From contig JARUPY010000330.1 in assembly GCA_029817715.1 (NCBI GenBank), positions 62,001 through 126,000 of the forward strand: 64,000 nucleotides of DNA, written 5' to 3'. This stretch comes from Melastoma dodecandrum (taxonomy: Eukaryota; Streptophyta; Magnoliopsida; Myrtales; Melastomataceae). Below are positions 21,980 through 33,008 of the stretch, piece by piece (the stretch's first letter is position 1; the number at the start of each line of letters is the position of its first letter). A model generated the notes under the pieces. It was not told the DNA's origin. It worked only from the letters and a program-made list of their open reading frames with translations, and ran no database searches. The position numbers and the translations under genes are program-made.

Positions 21980-24900
21980 ATGTCTGCCACGGCATGGCGG
22001 TGGAGGAGCCGCCGTCTTCGGGCCCTCTTGTCTCCCGCCAATCACCATCCACTCCTCCACCCTCCCCATCGTTACATGCAGGCCTCCTGCATCTCCACTC
22101 ACCTCAACTACCTCCACTCCTACGCTCACCGCCGCCGCGAGTCCCTCCTCTGCGTCCAGGAACGTTACAAGTGGGACCACGGCGGCTCCGACGATTCCAA
22201 CGGCCATCATCATCAGCGGCAAGACAACGGCCGCCGCAAGATCAGGGCGGAGGCCAATTGCCCCCGCTGCTCCAAGTCCATGGATCTCCTCTTCTCCTCC
22301 AACCCTCACTCCCCATCGCCTCCACATATCAACGTCAGCGGCGCCGGTGGAGGTGGAGGAGGAGGATCCGGAGTCGACGGGAATCGGAATGGGTACCAGG
22401 CGGTTAATCTGTGCCCTAATTGTAGGACTGCTTACTACTTCCACCCGCGTGGGATCTCTCCCCTTCAGGGGAGCTTCGTTGAGATTGGCAGAGTCATTGC
22501 GCCTGCTAGGAATTCCGGGGATGGTGGTGTCGGGGATAAGAGAGTTGGAAAGAATGGTAACGGGAATGGGAATGGTTCTAGGAATGGCAACGGTGGTCCT
22601 TCTGGAGATGACGAGAGATCCGGGAATCTTCATAGTTATGTCAATAATAGGTTGAGATTGTCTTTCTGGGAAACACTGAGGTCTTATGGCGGGGATCCGC
22701 CGGAGAATTGGCCACCTCCTCCTGGTCCACCTGCCTGGAATGGCTTGGCAGTCCATACGCCGCCTGGTCCTCCTTTCGCTCCAGGAGTCAATGTGATTCG
22801 GGCCTCAGGAGGTGGGGGAGGCAGTGGTGTCAGGGGAGGCAGTGGGGATGGCAATGGAAATGGGGGAGAGAAGGGTAGTTGGGGGGGCGCAAATTTGGGG
22901 AAGGATCTGCCAACTCCCAAGGAGATCTGCAAGGGTCTTGACAAGTTCGTTATCGGCCAAGAGAGAGCTAAGAAGGTGTGGAAATTAATCCGATCTATCC
23001 TAACTATATGAATTACTCATCCCTAGATTTAAGCCATGATGAAGCTTGATCTGCTATTTTTTATTGTCTATCAACCCATGATGAATCCTGTATAGTTCAT
23101 CATGTAGATGTGTGTTTGGCTAATGTATGGCCAGCTGGTTCGCACCAATCAATATCTGATGGGATTCATAATAGGAGGGATCCTTATTCTCAAAGCTTAG
23201 TTGACTGATAAAAAAAAATTATGATCACTTGTTGGCTGGAAAAGTATCTATCTTGTCTCCTGTTAGTGTCCAATGACATTCTTCTGTGAAGTAACATCAA
23301 AATGCCTGCACTTACTTTTCAGGTACTTTCTGTGGCTGTTTATAATCATTACAAAAGAATATACCAGGCCTCCTTGCAAAAAGGGTTGGTAATTTACCCC
23401 TCTAGTCAAATAGAACTTATTTATACCCATGTTAGATTGCATGAAAATTATGCTAAAAAAATGTTCATTAAATCACGTAACTGGGGATTTCAGGGATCAA
23501 AACTCCATTATGTAGTTGACGACCAATGTGTTTCTTACTTTTTCACTTGTCCGCGCTGTTTAAGTGGACCTGAAAGTGGCCACCAACTTGAATACTAGGT
23601 CAGGAGCTGAATCAGGAGTCCCTGATGCATCAGATGATGATGAAAATGTGGAGCTGGAGAAAAGCAATGTACTGCTTATGGGTCCCACTGGCTCAGGTAT
23701 TGTTGTAGTGTTTTTTTGTGCTTATGAAAAGCATGCAATTATTTTTTTTAATTGTGATAGTGGGTCTCTAACTTTCTTATGTCTAAATAGGGAAGACATT
23801 GTTGGCAAAAACATTGGCTCGTTTTGTGAATGTGCCTTTTGTGATTGCTGATGCAACAACCTTGACACAGGTCGGCGCACCTGTGCTACTTTTTCCCGTT
23901 TAGATCAAGGCTCTCTCGGATATAATTGTCAGCTGACATGTTTCACCTGTTCTACCAGGCTGGCTATGTGGGTGAAGATGTGGAATCTATTTTGTATAAG
24001 CTCCTCACAGTAAGTCTTTACCGCCACTCTTTACATTATTGGCTCCAGTTTTGCCCGCCTGTAAATGTTTTGGCAAAGAATTGCATATTCAATGTAGTCA
24101 AATTCTGCCAACCAGATGTCTTTATGGCCAATCTTTTGATAAGGACTTGTCAAACTGAATTTTCAAATCACTGCTGGTCACTGAGATCTCTTGAGGAAAG
24201 TAGCTGCAAAGGTAGCTTATTTTGTAATTTTTTTTTGTTTTTGAAAACAAAAAATTAAAATGAGGATCAGTGGGGTTCCTCTGCATGGATGTCTGCTCGT
24301 CATATTCATCCTTATGGATACAGAAAACTGTTAATACTATCAGAATGAACTTTTTGTCCCTCAATCTATCAGGGATTTGATGATATCTTTTTCCGTGTTT
24401 GTTCTTATTCTACAAAAAGGGTGCTATTCTTCAGCTTGCATGGCCAGCTCATTGTTGTTTTTAGCGTAATGCTGAGGTATTATGTTCACCCGCAATATAC
24501 GAGAGCTAAATCTAGTACTACTTCCTTGTGACTTGTGTGCTTTCCAGGTGGCCGAGTTTAATGTGCAAGCTGCTCAGCACGGTATGGTGTACATAGATGA
24601 AGTTGATAAAATAACAAAGAAGGTTAGTCTATGCCTTTAATGTTGCTTTGACCTATATTTCGACACCCTTTTGCTGAACTGTTAAGGTCATATTCCAGGC
24701 TGAGAGTATGAATGTCAGCAGAGATGTCTCTGGTGAGGGGGTTCAACAGGCTTTGCTCAAGATGCTGGAGGGAACAGTAAGTGGATACTTGGGTGACATG
24801 TCGGTCGTCAAGCAAAGCAAAACATTTTTTAAGTTAGGCTTTAGTGTATCATACACCTACGACTTAATAAACATAAATTGTTTTTCTTAGTAAGTATATT

Positions 24901-27267
24901 CAGTTCAAAGAAATTTATTATTTGAATTGCTTGCATGGTCCGTGTGCCTAAGCCTTGGGAGCACTTTCCTGGCCAATTATCAGAAACTGCTCAAAATAGA
25001 AAGAAATGCTCCGTCGGTATAGCACCATAGACAATCCTTGTTTCATGGAACCTTTTTCTAGATAGTATTGGTGGCCATTAGATTCCTGTGCTGGCAAATT
25101 GTAAAGCAACCATACTCATGGAAAATATCAGGATAAAAAAATTATTTATTTCATATGAAATGACAGTAGGAATATGCCTAATAGCTCCGGTGTAGGTGTA
25201 CTTATAACAAATTTTCTTGTTTATACAGCCAGGTTTGTTATTACATTATACCAGGCATGGTTCAGCTTTTCTTATTGTAATTTTTAATTCTGTAGATAGT
25301 TAATGTACCGGAGAAGGGAGCCAGGAAGCATCCACGAGGTGACAACATACAGGTAGGCCAAGATTTTCATGTTCCTTGCTGTGAACTTTAGCCTGAAGAA
25401 GAACACTATTCTTTTGCAATTTTGAGCCTTACTTGATGTAAGCGCCTTTTGGACTGCTAAGTTTCATTACTTGCTCTGCTGTCCTCAAGCATGTGTGAAA
25501 GAGAAACACTAGAATATTTTACTTATTGGACTCAGTGTGTCCAGATTGATACAAAGGATATACTCTTCATATGTGGTGGGGCCTTTGTTGACTTGGAGAA
25601 GACCATCTCAGAAAGGTAATAGCGCCCGCATCATCTCCCATGATATAGCTTTCTGTTTTACACCTTTAATGTGTCAATTTTATCAGACGTCAAGACTCAT
25701 CGATTGGGTTTGGAGCGCCTGTTCGTGCTAACATGAGAGCTGGTGGAGTGACAAATGCCATAGTGACATCATCCTTGCTAGAATCTGTAAGAGACGAGCC
25801 AATTTAAAAGCTTTGGCCTATAGTGGTACCAACTTCTCATCAGATTCCTTTCATGGTCATGGGGGATTTGCAATATTATTTTATAAGTTTTTGCTGAGGC
25901 TTTCAGAAATTGAAAAGCACGGACTTGATTCTATTGTATGTTATCATCAGGTGGAGAGTGCTGATCTTATCGCATATGGTCTAATTCCAGAATTTATAGG
26001 ACGATTTCCCATACTAGTTAGTTTGTCTGCTCTTACGGAGGATCAGCTTGTTCAGGTACATGTGTTCCCTGGCATTTTATCTTCCCAGCCTAACGTAGAT
26101 TTCCCCTGCAAAATGGCATGAGAATGAGTATTTCTTGTCACTTCTGCAGAAAAGAGACCACCACCATTTTTAGTTCCCTCGCCACATTGTCCTCTGACAT
26201 TTTGAGTGTATCCCTGATGCACCCTGCCTTACTACTTGATCTGTCAGTTATCAATGTAACACTAAAATCAGGCTGAGTTCTGACTGAAAGTTGTGGGGTT
26301 TTCTCTATCCCAAGAAATCCTGGTTTTTGTCTAGAATGCCAACCCTCTTATTAATCTTCCTACTAATCTAAGTAATCTGGTTTTGTACATGTCATCTGTT
26401 TTCATTTCATTCTTATTCAGACTTTGTTGAACATGATGGCATAATTTGATCATCTTTGATGTGGTTAACCTTGGTCCTCCTATATTTTCAGGTACTGTCG
26501 GAGCCCAAAAATGCACTTGGGAAGCAGTATAAGAAATTGTTCAGCATGAATGATGTAAGTAGCACTCTCCGGCCTGTTTAGCTCTCTCAACATGAACTTG
26601 ACAGCTTTGCTCGTCTGACATGGATTTCCTGAATGATATTGCCGGTTTTAGTCTCTTAAGGATGACGATCTCATATGGCGTCATCTATCTCAGGTGAAGC
26701 TATATTTCACTGATAAAGCGCTGAGACTCATTGCCAAGAAAGCAATGGCGAAGAATACTGGCGCCAGGGGTCTTAGGGCCCTTTTGGAAAGCATTCTGAC
26801 GGAATCGATGTTTGAGGTAGCCTTATGCATAGCATAAATTAATAGCGATGTTCATCTTTTACTTTTCTCCTTCCTGAACAACTATTGCCCCCCCCCCCCC
26901 CCCCCAAAAAAAAAAAAAAACAAATATCCAGATTCCGGATGTAAAAACAGGAAATGATAGGGTAGACGCGGTCGTAGTTGATGAGGAGTCCGTCGGTTCA
27001 TTAGAAGCCCCGGGATGTGGAGGGAAGATCCTTCGAGGAGACGGCGCCCTCGAGCGGTACCTCGAAGAAGAAAAGCGGAAGAGTTTGAAGGTAAACTACC
27101 GATGATGACCCTGCTACTCTTTGCTGCCTCAGTTGATGGTGTTATTCTTGTCGACTCAAGCCTCTAGCGATACCATTACGCAGGCGGCAGCAGGAGAAGA
27201 AGCCTCGGACGAAGGCGAACAACAGGAGATTGAACTGCTGTCTTCGACCAGGGTCATCAGCTTATAG
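21980..27267 (+). CDS. CLPX: ClpX-type AAA+ unfoldase, mitochondrial, 733 aa, 15 exons
   Basis: Exons are 21980-22975, 23323-23384, 23599-23696, 23791-23870, 23959-24009, 24548-24622, 24699-24776, 25296-25352, 25545-25615, 25687-25786, 25951-26055, 26492-26554, 26694-26816, 26932-27090 and 27184-27267; the frame is continuous (2,202 nt). An Arg-rich N-terminus fits a mitochondrial presequence. A plant-type zinc ribbon (CPRC...CPNC) is split by a Gly-rich insert, and further Asn/Gly- and Pro-rich linkers follow. The AAA+ core has Walker A GPTGSGKT, pore loop GYVG, Walker [12 protein letters not shown] loop GARKHPRGD, the ClpP-docking [10 protein letters not shown] loop and IPEFIGRFP. It unfolds substrates for ClpP in the mitochondrial matrix. 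All hallmarks are intact, so I take it as functional. Confidence 0.95.
26888..26920 (+). repeat. C18-A15 homopolymer junction in the last-but-one ClpX intron
   Basis: Eighteen C followed by fifteen A lie 11 bp before the acceptor AG at 26930-26931. Homopolymers of this kind are prone to length variation and to sequencing error. Confidence 0.9.
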
Positions 27268-27585
27268 AAAAAGAAAATTCTTCATCCGCTTTCTAACCTC
27301 ATATAGACAGACGCAGGGAAGAAGAATTTGTAAAATTTATCATATTTTTATTCCTCATAAAATGTTTATGTAATCGAAACCATACCCTTCGATTGGAAGA
27401 TAAGCACCATCAGACCTCACGTAGTTAGATCAAACAATAAAAGTCTTATTTATTCAATACCACCGACGAGTGGTTGTCTGCAAGCAGGTTCAGCATTCCC
27501 TTTTCTTTTCTTGTTTCTTCCCATTATGTGATCCAAGAACCAAAGCAAAGCAACAAAGGATGAAAGCCACGATCCGGGTCGGGGC

Positions 27586-28064
27586 TCACTCGAAGTTATA
27601 GTGCTTGTCGACGGCAACGGAGACGTCCCAGGTGCAGCTCATCCCCTTGGGGAAGACGACCAGGTCGCCTGCCGCGATCTCCACGGCTTCGGTGGCTCCG
27701 TCGGGGGTGACCTTGACCTTGCCTTCCAGGAGGTAGCAGGTCTCCTTGGAGGAGTAAGTCCAGGGGAAGTTACTGGGAGGACACCCCCACCTAAACCACC
27801 GGGCACATCCGTCAAGAGCCCTAGACATTATTAGGTCAAAGAAACAAAAAATTGCGAAGTTGGGGGGAGTGTTAGTTACTTGGGCCATTTACGGACGCCG
27901 AGTTCGGACAGCCTCGTCTCGGGGGGATTCCTCTCGATCTTGATACCGAGCTTCTCGATGGTAGTCGCCATGCCCGATGCTCTCACCCTGAACCTGCTTC
28001 CGCCTCCGCCTCCGCCGCACAAGTAGTTGATGCTGCCAGCGGAAATAGACACAAGGCAGGCCAT
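27586..28064 (-). CDS. Small plastid-type cupin (RmlC-like, Cupin_3), 129 aa, two exons
   Basis: Exons 28064-27880 and 27790-27586 are joined by a phase-2 GT/AG intron. Residues 1 to about 31 include a Gly run and basic residues and look like a plastid transit peptide. A second Met (MATTIEKLGIKIE) matches the usual start of the family, so the short form is an alternative. The rest is a single cupin barrel: WGCPPSNFPWTYSSKETCYL, LEGKVKVTPDG, AAGDLVVFPKGMSCTWDV, ending KHYNFE. Plant homologues are annotated as RmlC-like or DUF861 cupins of unknown substrate. The usual cupin metal-His set is incomplete (KETCYLLEG), so enzymatic activity is uncertain. It is convergent with CLPX, with 318 bp between the two stops. 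Confidence 0.88.
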
Positions 28065-28595
28065 CCCTTCTTCCCAAAAATGCTATTAATCTTTTTTTTT
28101 TTTTTTAAATTGAGTAGATGTTTTGAGGGTGTGAGTGGGTGTGGTTGTGGCCAATTTGCCCTTATGGATCTCATGCAATTGCTAGCCACCCGTTCCCTCC
28201 TCCAATATTTTACTAAAAGAAAATCCAGAGTCAGTCGAACCAAACCAAACTCATTATCCCACCATTTGTTTCCTTTTGCCATTAGTGAGCGTTTCTGTCA
28301 AGTGAGTTCTTCTTCCGATTATTTATTTACTGGTTGGTGGCTCAGGAGTGTTTCTTTTTTAATGGCACATAAAGATTAATTTTGATTAAACTTTTAAACC
28401 AATTTCCCAAAATTCCTTTTGTAAACCATCATAAAGATGAAACTAAATTTTAGGATTGGATAGAGTTTATATATAAAATAAGTAAGCAGTCGGGATTAAA
28501 TTATAAAGGAATTTCGGCTTCTTGTAATAGAGGGTAGAATCACTTGAACCTGCTTGCTTATTAGCTTTACAAATGGCACACCATGAATCTTCCAA

Positions 28596-28599
<4 letters not shown>

Positions 28600-28629
<30 letters not shown>
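28600..28629. repeat. (TA)15 microsatellite
   Basis: An uninterrupted alternating TA run of 30 bp in intergenic DNA, likely polymorphic in length. Confidence 0.95.
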
Positions 28630-28632
<3 letters not shown>

Positions 28633-29547
28633 GAGATGATTCCTCGAACAAAAACAACTGGCATCCCGTTAAAAAGAAACCAACAGCTTCATCATAAGCC
28701 GTTATACATCAATTCCCTTCCCCTCCCCAACATATGATCCGTTCATTCCCACTCCCTTCTTATTCTTTTAGTATTTTCTTAAGAAAGTTACGTGCACGAC
28801 TAATTAATCCAAGCATGTTCCTTTGATGGTGGGTGGGAAAATATTGGATTTTAACTTTTCGACAACCCTAATTCAGAGTTCGATTTCTATGTATATTTTC
28901 TCTTTCTCTTTCTCTCATTTTTTGTTGGGAGCCCTTGTCGTCGTCATCTTCTTTAGTAAGGCTAAGGAAATTCATCATTTTCGCATAAAGAATCACAAGT
29001 CAATTTTCGATTAAGACAAAAAAAAAAAAAAAAGAATGACAATAAAATTATGAATTCTGTGTCCCCTTTCTTTTCACTGAGCGATGTTTTCCATTCTCAG
29101 GATTCTTAATTCATTTGGAATTAACAAAGAAACCGTCCTACTTTTTACTTTGGAAAATTGCGTCGTCATCACCCCCAAAACAAATTAGTGTTTTAGTACA
29201 CACAAAATATCCAAATGATTTTTAGCACGTGAAATTTTGATCCACAACTGGAAAGACGAAAATAGTTTAGCTTTTATTTTGACGAATCATGCTTGGAGTA
29301 ATTACGAAAGTATTGATTACTTATTTATTACAACAACAAAAAAAAAGTACTCCCAAAATGGGAAATATTTTGAGTCAGTTTTGTCGAAAAGTGCTTAGGT
29401 GAGATAACCTCTTAATGATGCGCCAATACAATACAAATGGAATAAATATGATGGTCGTTTACCTTCGCCCGCCGTATTATCCAAACAAATACTAAGGAGA
29501 CCGCCCTACCAAACCACCAATGACCTACCCATCTTATCATTCTATCA

Positions 29548-29554
29548 TATAAAA
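29548..29554 (+). promoter_or_regulatory. TATA box of the BBE-like gene
   Basis: TATAAAA lies about 211 bp upstream of the ATG at 29759, leaving a leader of roughly 175-180 nt. No upstream ATG in the coding frame is needed. Confidence 0.5.
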
Positions 29555-29758
29555 GGAAGTTAAATATGATAGCCTCCAAAACAAAACGCCCACATTGCCG
29601 GCCCCCCCCATTTGTTTTGTCTGTGTCGTATCCGAAGAGCCGGTTCCCGCGGCGCTTTTCCAAATAAAAAGGGCAGCTCCTCCTACACCAATCCCTGCCC
29701 AACCTTTCTCAAGGATACGTTCTTGTCATTACCAGTGGTTTGTTTAAGTTGTTGGCGC

Positions 29759-31402
29759 ATGGGAATGGAGTTCCTGAGCAGAAGATACCACCTTGTTGCC
29801 CCTTTGGCGGTTGTCGTGATCTCCTTCCTTGCGTTTCCCGCTCTTTCCTCCCCCGTGATAGCTTCGTGCTTAACTGAACACGGCATCACCAACTTCACCA
29901 CATTCCCTTCCTCCGACAAGGAATATAGCCCCTACTATGCTCTCCTCAACTACTCCATCCGCAACCTTCGGTTTACAGGGCCGTCTGTGCCTAAACCGGC
30001 GGCCATTATCTTCCCTGGAAGCGTCAAGGAGCTCGTGACGAGCTTCCTTTGCTGCAAGCATGGGGGATGGGAAATCAGAGTGAGGTGCGGTGGGCACAGC
30101 TACGAGGGCACTTCGTCGGTCACTGCAGATGGGACCCCGTTCGTGATCCTTGACCTCACCAACCTGAACCGGGTAAAAGTCGACCTGGAATCAGAGACGG
30201 CCTGGGTCGAAGGAGGCGCGACGCTTGGGGAGACTTACTATGCCATCTCCCAGGCAAGCAGGACCCATGGATTCTCGGCAGGGTCTTGCCCAACTGTTGG
30301 TGCAGGTGGGCACATAAGTGGAGGTGGATACGGGCTGATGTCCAGGAAGTATGGACTCGCAGCTGATAACGTGGTGGATGCAATGCTGGTAGACACTAAT
30401 GGCAGGTTATTGGACCGCCAGGCTATGGGAGAAGATGTGTTCTGGGCAATTCGTGGAGGTGGTGGCGGCATCTGGGGCATAATCTATGCCTGGAAGATCA
30501 GGCTACTGAAGGTGCCCGAGACTGTGACGTGCTTCGCAGTGTCCAGATCCGGGACAAAGGATCAACTGGCAAATCAACTCAACCACTGGCAACATGTCGC
30601 ACCTACCTTGGAAGAGGACTTCTACCTGTCAGTGTTCGTGGTAGCCAACGTGCTACAGGAGGGGATATCGGCGACTTTCAAGGGATTCTTCCTTGGTCCA
30701 AGGAAGCAGGCAATTTCGATCTTAGAGAAGAGGTTCCCGGAGCTGGGGATCAGAGAAGAAGACAGCATGGAAATGAGCTGGATCGAGTCGGTCGTATTCT
30801 TTGGAGACTTAAAGGAAGGAAGCAGTATTTCGGACCTGAAGAACAGACTTTACGACAACCACTACTTCAAGGCCAAATCTGATTTTGTGAGGTCTCCGAT
30901 TTCTCTTGGCGGCATAAAGGCAGCTTTAGACATGCTCGAAAAGGAGCCTAAAGGGTACGTTATCTTGGACCCTTATGGAGGAATCCTAGGAAACATCAGC
31001 AGCACATCTATTCCATTCCCCCACAGAGAAGGCAACCTGTTCTCTATTCAATACTTGGTGGACTGGCATGAGGAGGATGTCCAGAGAAGCGACCAATACC
31101 TTCGCTGGATAAGAGAATTCTACAGCTTAATGGCACCTCATGTATCGAATGGTCCAAGGGCAGCATACATTAACTACATGGATCTCGACCTAGGAGTGAT
31201 GGAAGTTAATGCCTCGATTGAGGACAAAGGTAACGATGCAGTCAAGACTGCGCGGGCATGGGGGGAGAAGTACTTCCTGGGAAACTACGAGAGGTTAGTG
31301 AGAGCTAAAACCATCATTGATCCCGAAAACGTCTTCAGAAATCAACAGGGGATCCCACCGATGTCATCAGGATTTGGAACAGCAAACAGGGAATTGCGAT
31401 AA
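29759..31402 (+). CDS. Berberine bridge enzyme-like FAD-linked oxidase, 547 aa, single exon
   Basis: One uninterrupted frame. I start at ATG 29759 (MGMEF...). The frame is open further upstream but has no earlier ATG. A hydrophobic signal peptide (residues about 10-31) predicts secretion. The FAD-binding domain shows both covalent flavin anchors of this family: His113 in RCGGHSYEG and Cys177 in GFSAGSCPTVGAGGH. The BBE C-terminal signature is present (YFLGNYERLVRAKTIIDP, then ENVFRNQQGIPP). About 540 residues and no intron are usual for plant BBE-like genes. Members oxidise alkaloids, cannabinoids, oligosaccharides or monolignols; the substrate cannot be told from these motifs. The gene appears functional. 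Confidence 0.95.
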   Translation: MGMEFLSRRYHLVAPLAVVVISFLAFPALSSPVIASCLTEHGITNFTTFPSSDKEYSPYYALLNYSIRNLRFTGPSVPKPAAIIFPGSVKELVTSFLCCKHGGWEIRVRCGGHSYEGTSSVTADGTPFVILDLTNLNRVKVDLESETAWVEGGATLGETYYAISQASRTHGFSAGSCPTVGAGGHISGGGYGLMSRKYGLAADNVVDAMLVDTNGRLLDRQAMGEDVFWAIRGGGGGIWGIIYAWKIRLLKVPETVTCFAVSRSGTKDQLANQLNHWQHVAPTLEEDFYLSVFVVANVLQEGISATFKGFFLGPRKQAISILEKRFPELGIREEDSMEMSWIESVVFFGDLKEGSSISDLKNRLYDNHYFKAKSDFVRSPISLGGIKAALDMLEKEPKGYVILDPYGGILGNISSTSIPFPHREGNLFSIQYLVDWHEEDVQRSDQYLRWIREFYSLMAPHVSNGPRAAYINYMDLDLGVMEVNASIEDKGNDAVKTARAWGEKYFLGNYERLVRAKTIIDPENVFRNQQGIPPMSSGFGTANRELR

Positions 31403-33008
31403 ACATCATGAACTACGGGAAGTTGTGTTTGCTCGTGCTCCACAATCTTAGTGAAACTGCATCGAGGTCCATGTTGCGCAGGTGTAACACCAGCAAGGAG
31501 AAGAGCAATTTCCAGTTGACACAAGACAAACACATTGTTTCTGCTGTCCCTAGTCGTTACAAATGCATTTTAGAACAACATAATGAGTCCTTCATGCTCG
31601 TTTACTCGTAAGGACAGTAACCTGTGAAATGGTAAATGATGGAGTATTGAATAAGATTCACAAAATGCTTTGCATTGTCGAACGTATACCAAAAGAGCTT
31701 CCACAACCTAAAAGACCGTGGCATTCACATAAAAAGGAATGGTTAGTTTTATCGAACCGGCCCAAATATGAAGCCTATTCCACCATAAAACTAATTGGTT
31801 GTAAAGAAATTAGCCTGCTAGGCTTATATATTGGGTTGATGCCATTTCACTATCCGATGTGAGATTTTTGGGTTTGCAACAATGGGTTGCAACCCAAGGC
31901 GCGTGAGCTGGAATTATGTGATCCTTTAGTTTTCGGTTGAAAGTATCTCCAGTAATGGGACTGGGGAAAACAATCAGGATGTTGAAGAAACGCCCATTGA
32001 AAATGATACAGCCAGCAGTAAGTCTGTAGGTGATCAACCTCCCTTCTCTGGATGGAAGGGAAAACCATGAGACAAATTCAGCCACTACTTCTGTTGATCG
32101 ATCAAAGTATCTGAAGTCTGTTCGGCCAACTACAGATTTGAATGGAGTGGCCAACGACAACCGATTGATGGGCAATGGGCAACTGAGTGTAAAAAAGAAG
32201 CTCAAGAGGCAATGAAATAAATGTTTGAGTATTCCGCCAAAGATACGAGCAGACTTGGTATCTAAAGTCCAACAACTTGAGAATAAGATCCAATTTGAGG
32301 GAAGCTGCTGCTATCCAATTTGCTCTTTTTCAGTGGTTGCAAAGCACGGGAGTTCTCATGCCACGATTCATGCACCAGCAAAACGGTTATCCAGGCGATA
32401 CTTCTTTGCCTCGGTAATCTGAATCCAGAGTTATGGGCTCATAATTTCTGTCCTTTTTCTCCAGACTTTTACACCATACATGCAGTCTTCTGGTCCAGCC
32501 CTATGTAATGTGCAGGGAGATCCAGGCTCATGTAAGAGTAACGAAACGTCATCGGTGAGAATAATTCGGGCCATGGGGATTATTTGCTGGAGATATGGAC
32601 AGCTTTTAAGAATGCCTTGAAAAGGTTCTGTCCAGTTCGATCTGGTGCGTATGAATGTGGCTGCCTGCAAATGCTTCCTAGATTGGTATAAACACGAAGC
32701 ATTGCAAAACAAGTCCATGTTGCATATTTGTAATGTTGAGTTTACTTCCTCACTACAAATTGTTTTTGCTTGGGAACTGTTTCTTAAATATCTCCTTATA
32801 TGAACACATAGCTAGACTAGATGGGGCTATGTTCAATGCAATTCTACATGATTCGCCTGAAGCATGATACCATTGCTGACCTTATCAGTGATCCCAAGGT
32901 TCTACCAATTCCAGCCGGCCAGCACCAGTTTTCGCCAAAAAGGTCTGCTCTCTTGCTGTCACACAATGCTGGTAAATAGAAAATTGTGTCTCCAAGTATA
33001 AATTTCGT
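31403..33008. other. Intergenic region
   Basis: Holds the 3' flanks of the BBE-like gene and of the minus-strand CLC pseudogene. Open frames of up to 131 codons exist on either strand (for example 32205-31810 -), but none has a recognisable motif or clear codon bias. Confidence 0.45.

Larger units (their letters stand above)
28065..29758. other. Intergenic region
   Basis: AT-rich DNA between the divergent cupin and BBE-like genes. It contains an (AT)n microsatellite at 28600-28629, an A-run near 29020, and a TATA box near 29548. No coding or RNA gene is recognised. Confidence 0.55.

Noticed and set aside
21914..22756. 280-codon minus-strand frame opposite ClpX exon 1
   Set aside because: Antisense of a Gly-rich exon; no family resemblance.
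29612..29758. Longer BBE-like frame starting at 29612
   Set aside because: The codon at 29612 is TTG, and the extra 49 residues precede a clear signal peptide. ATG 29759 is the natural start.
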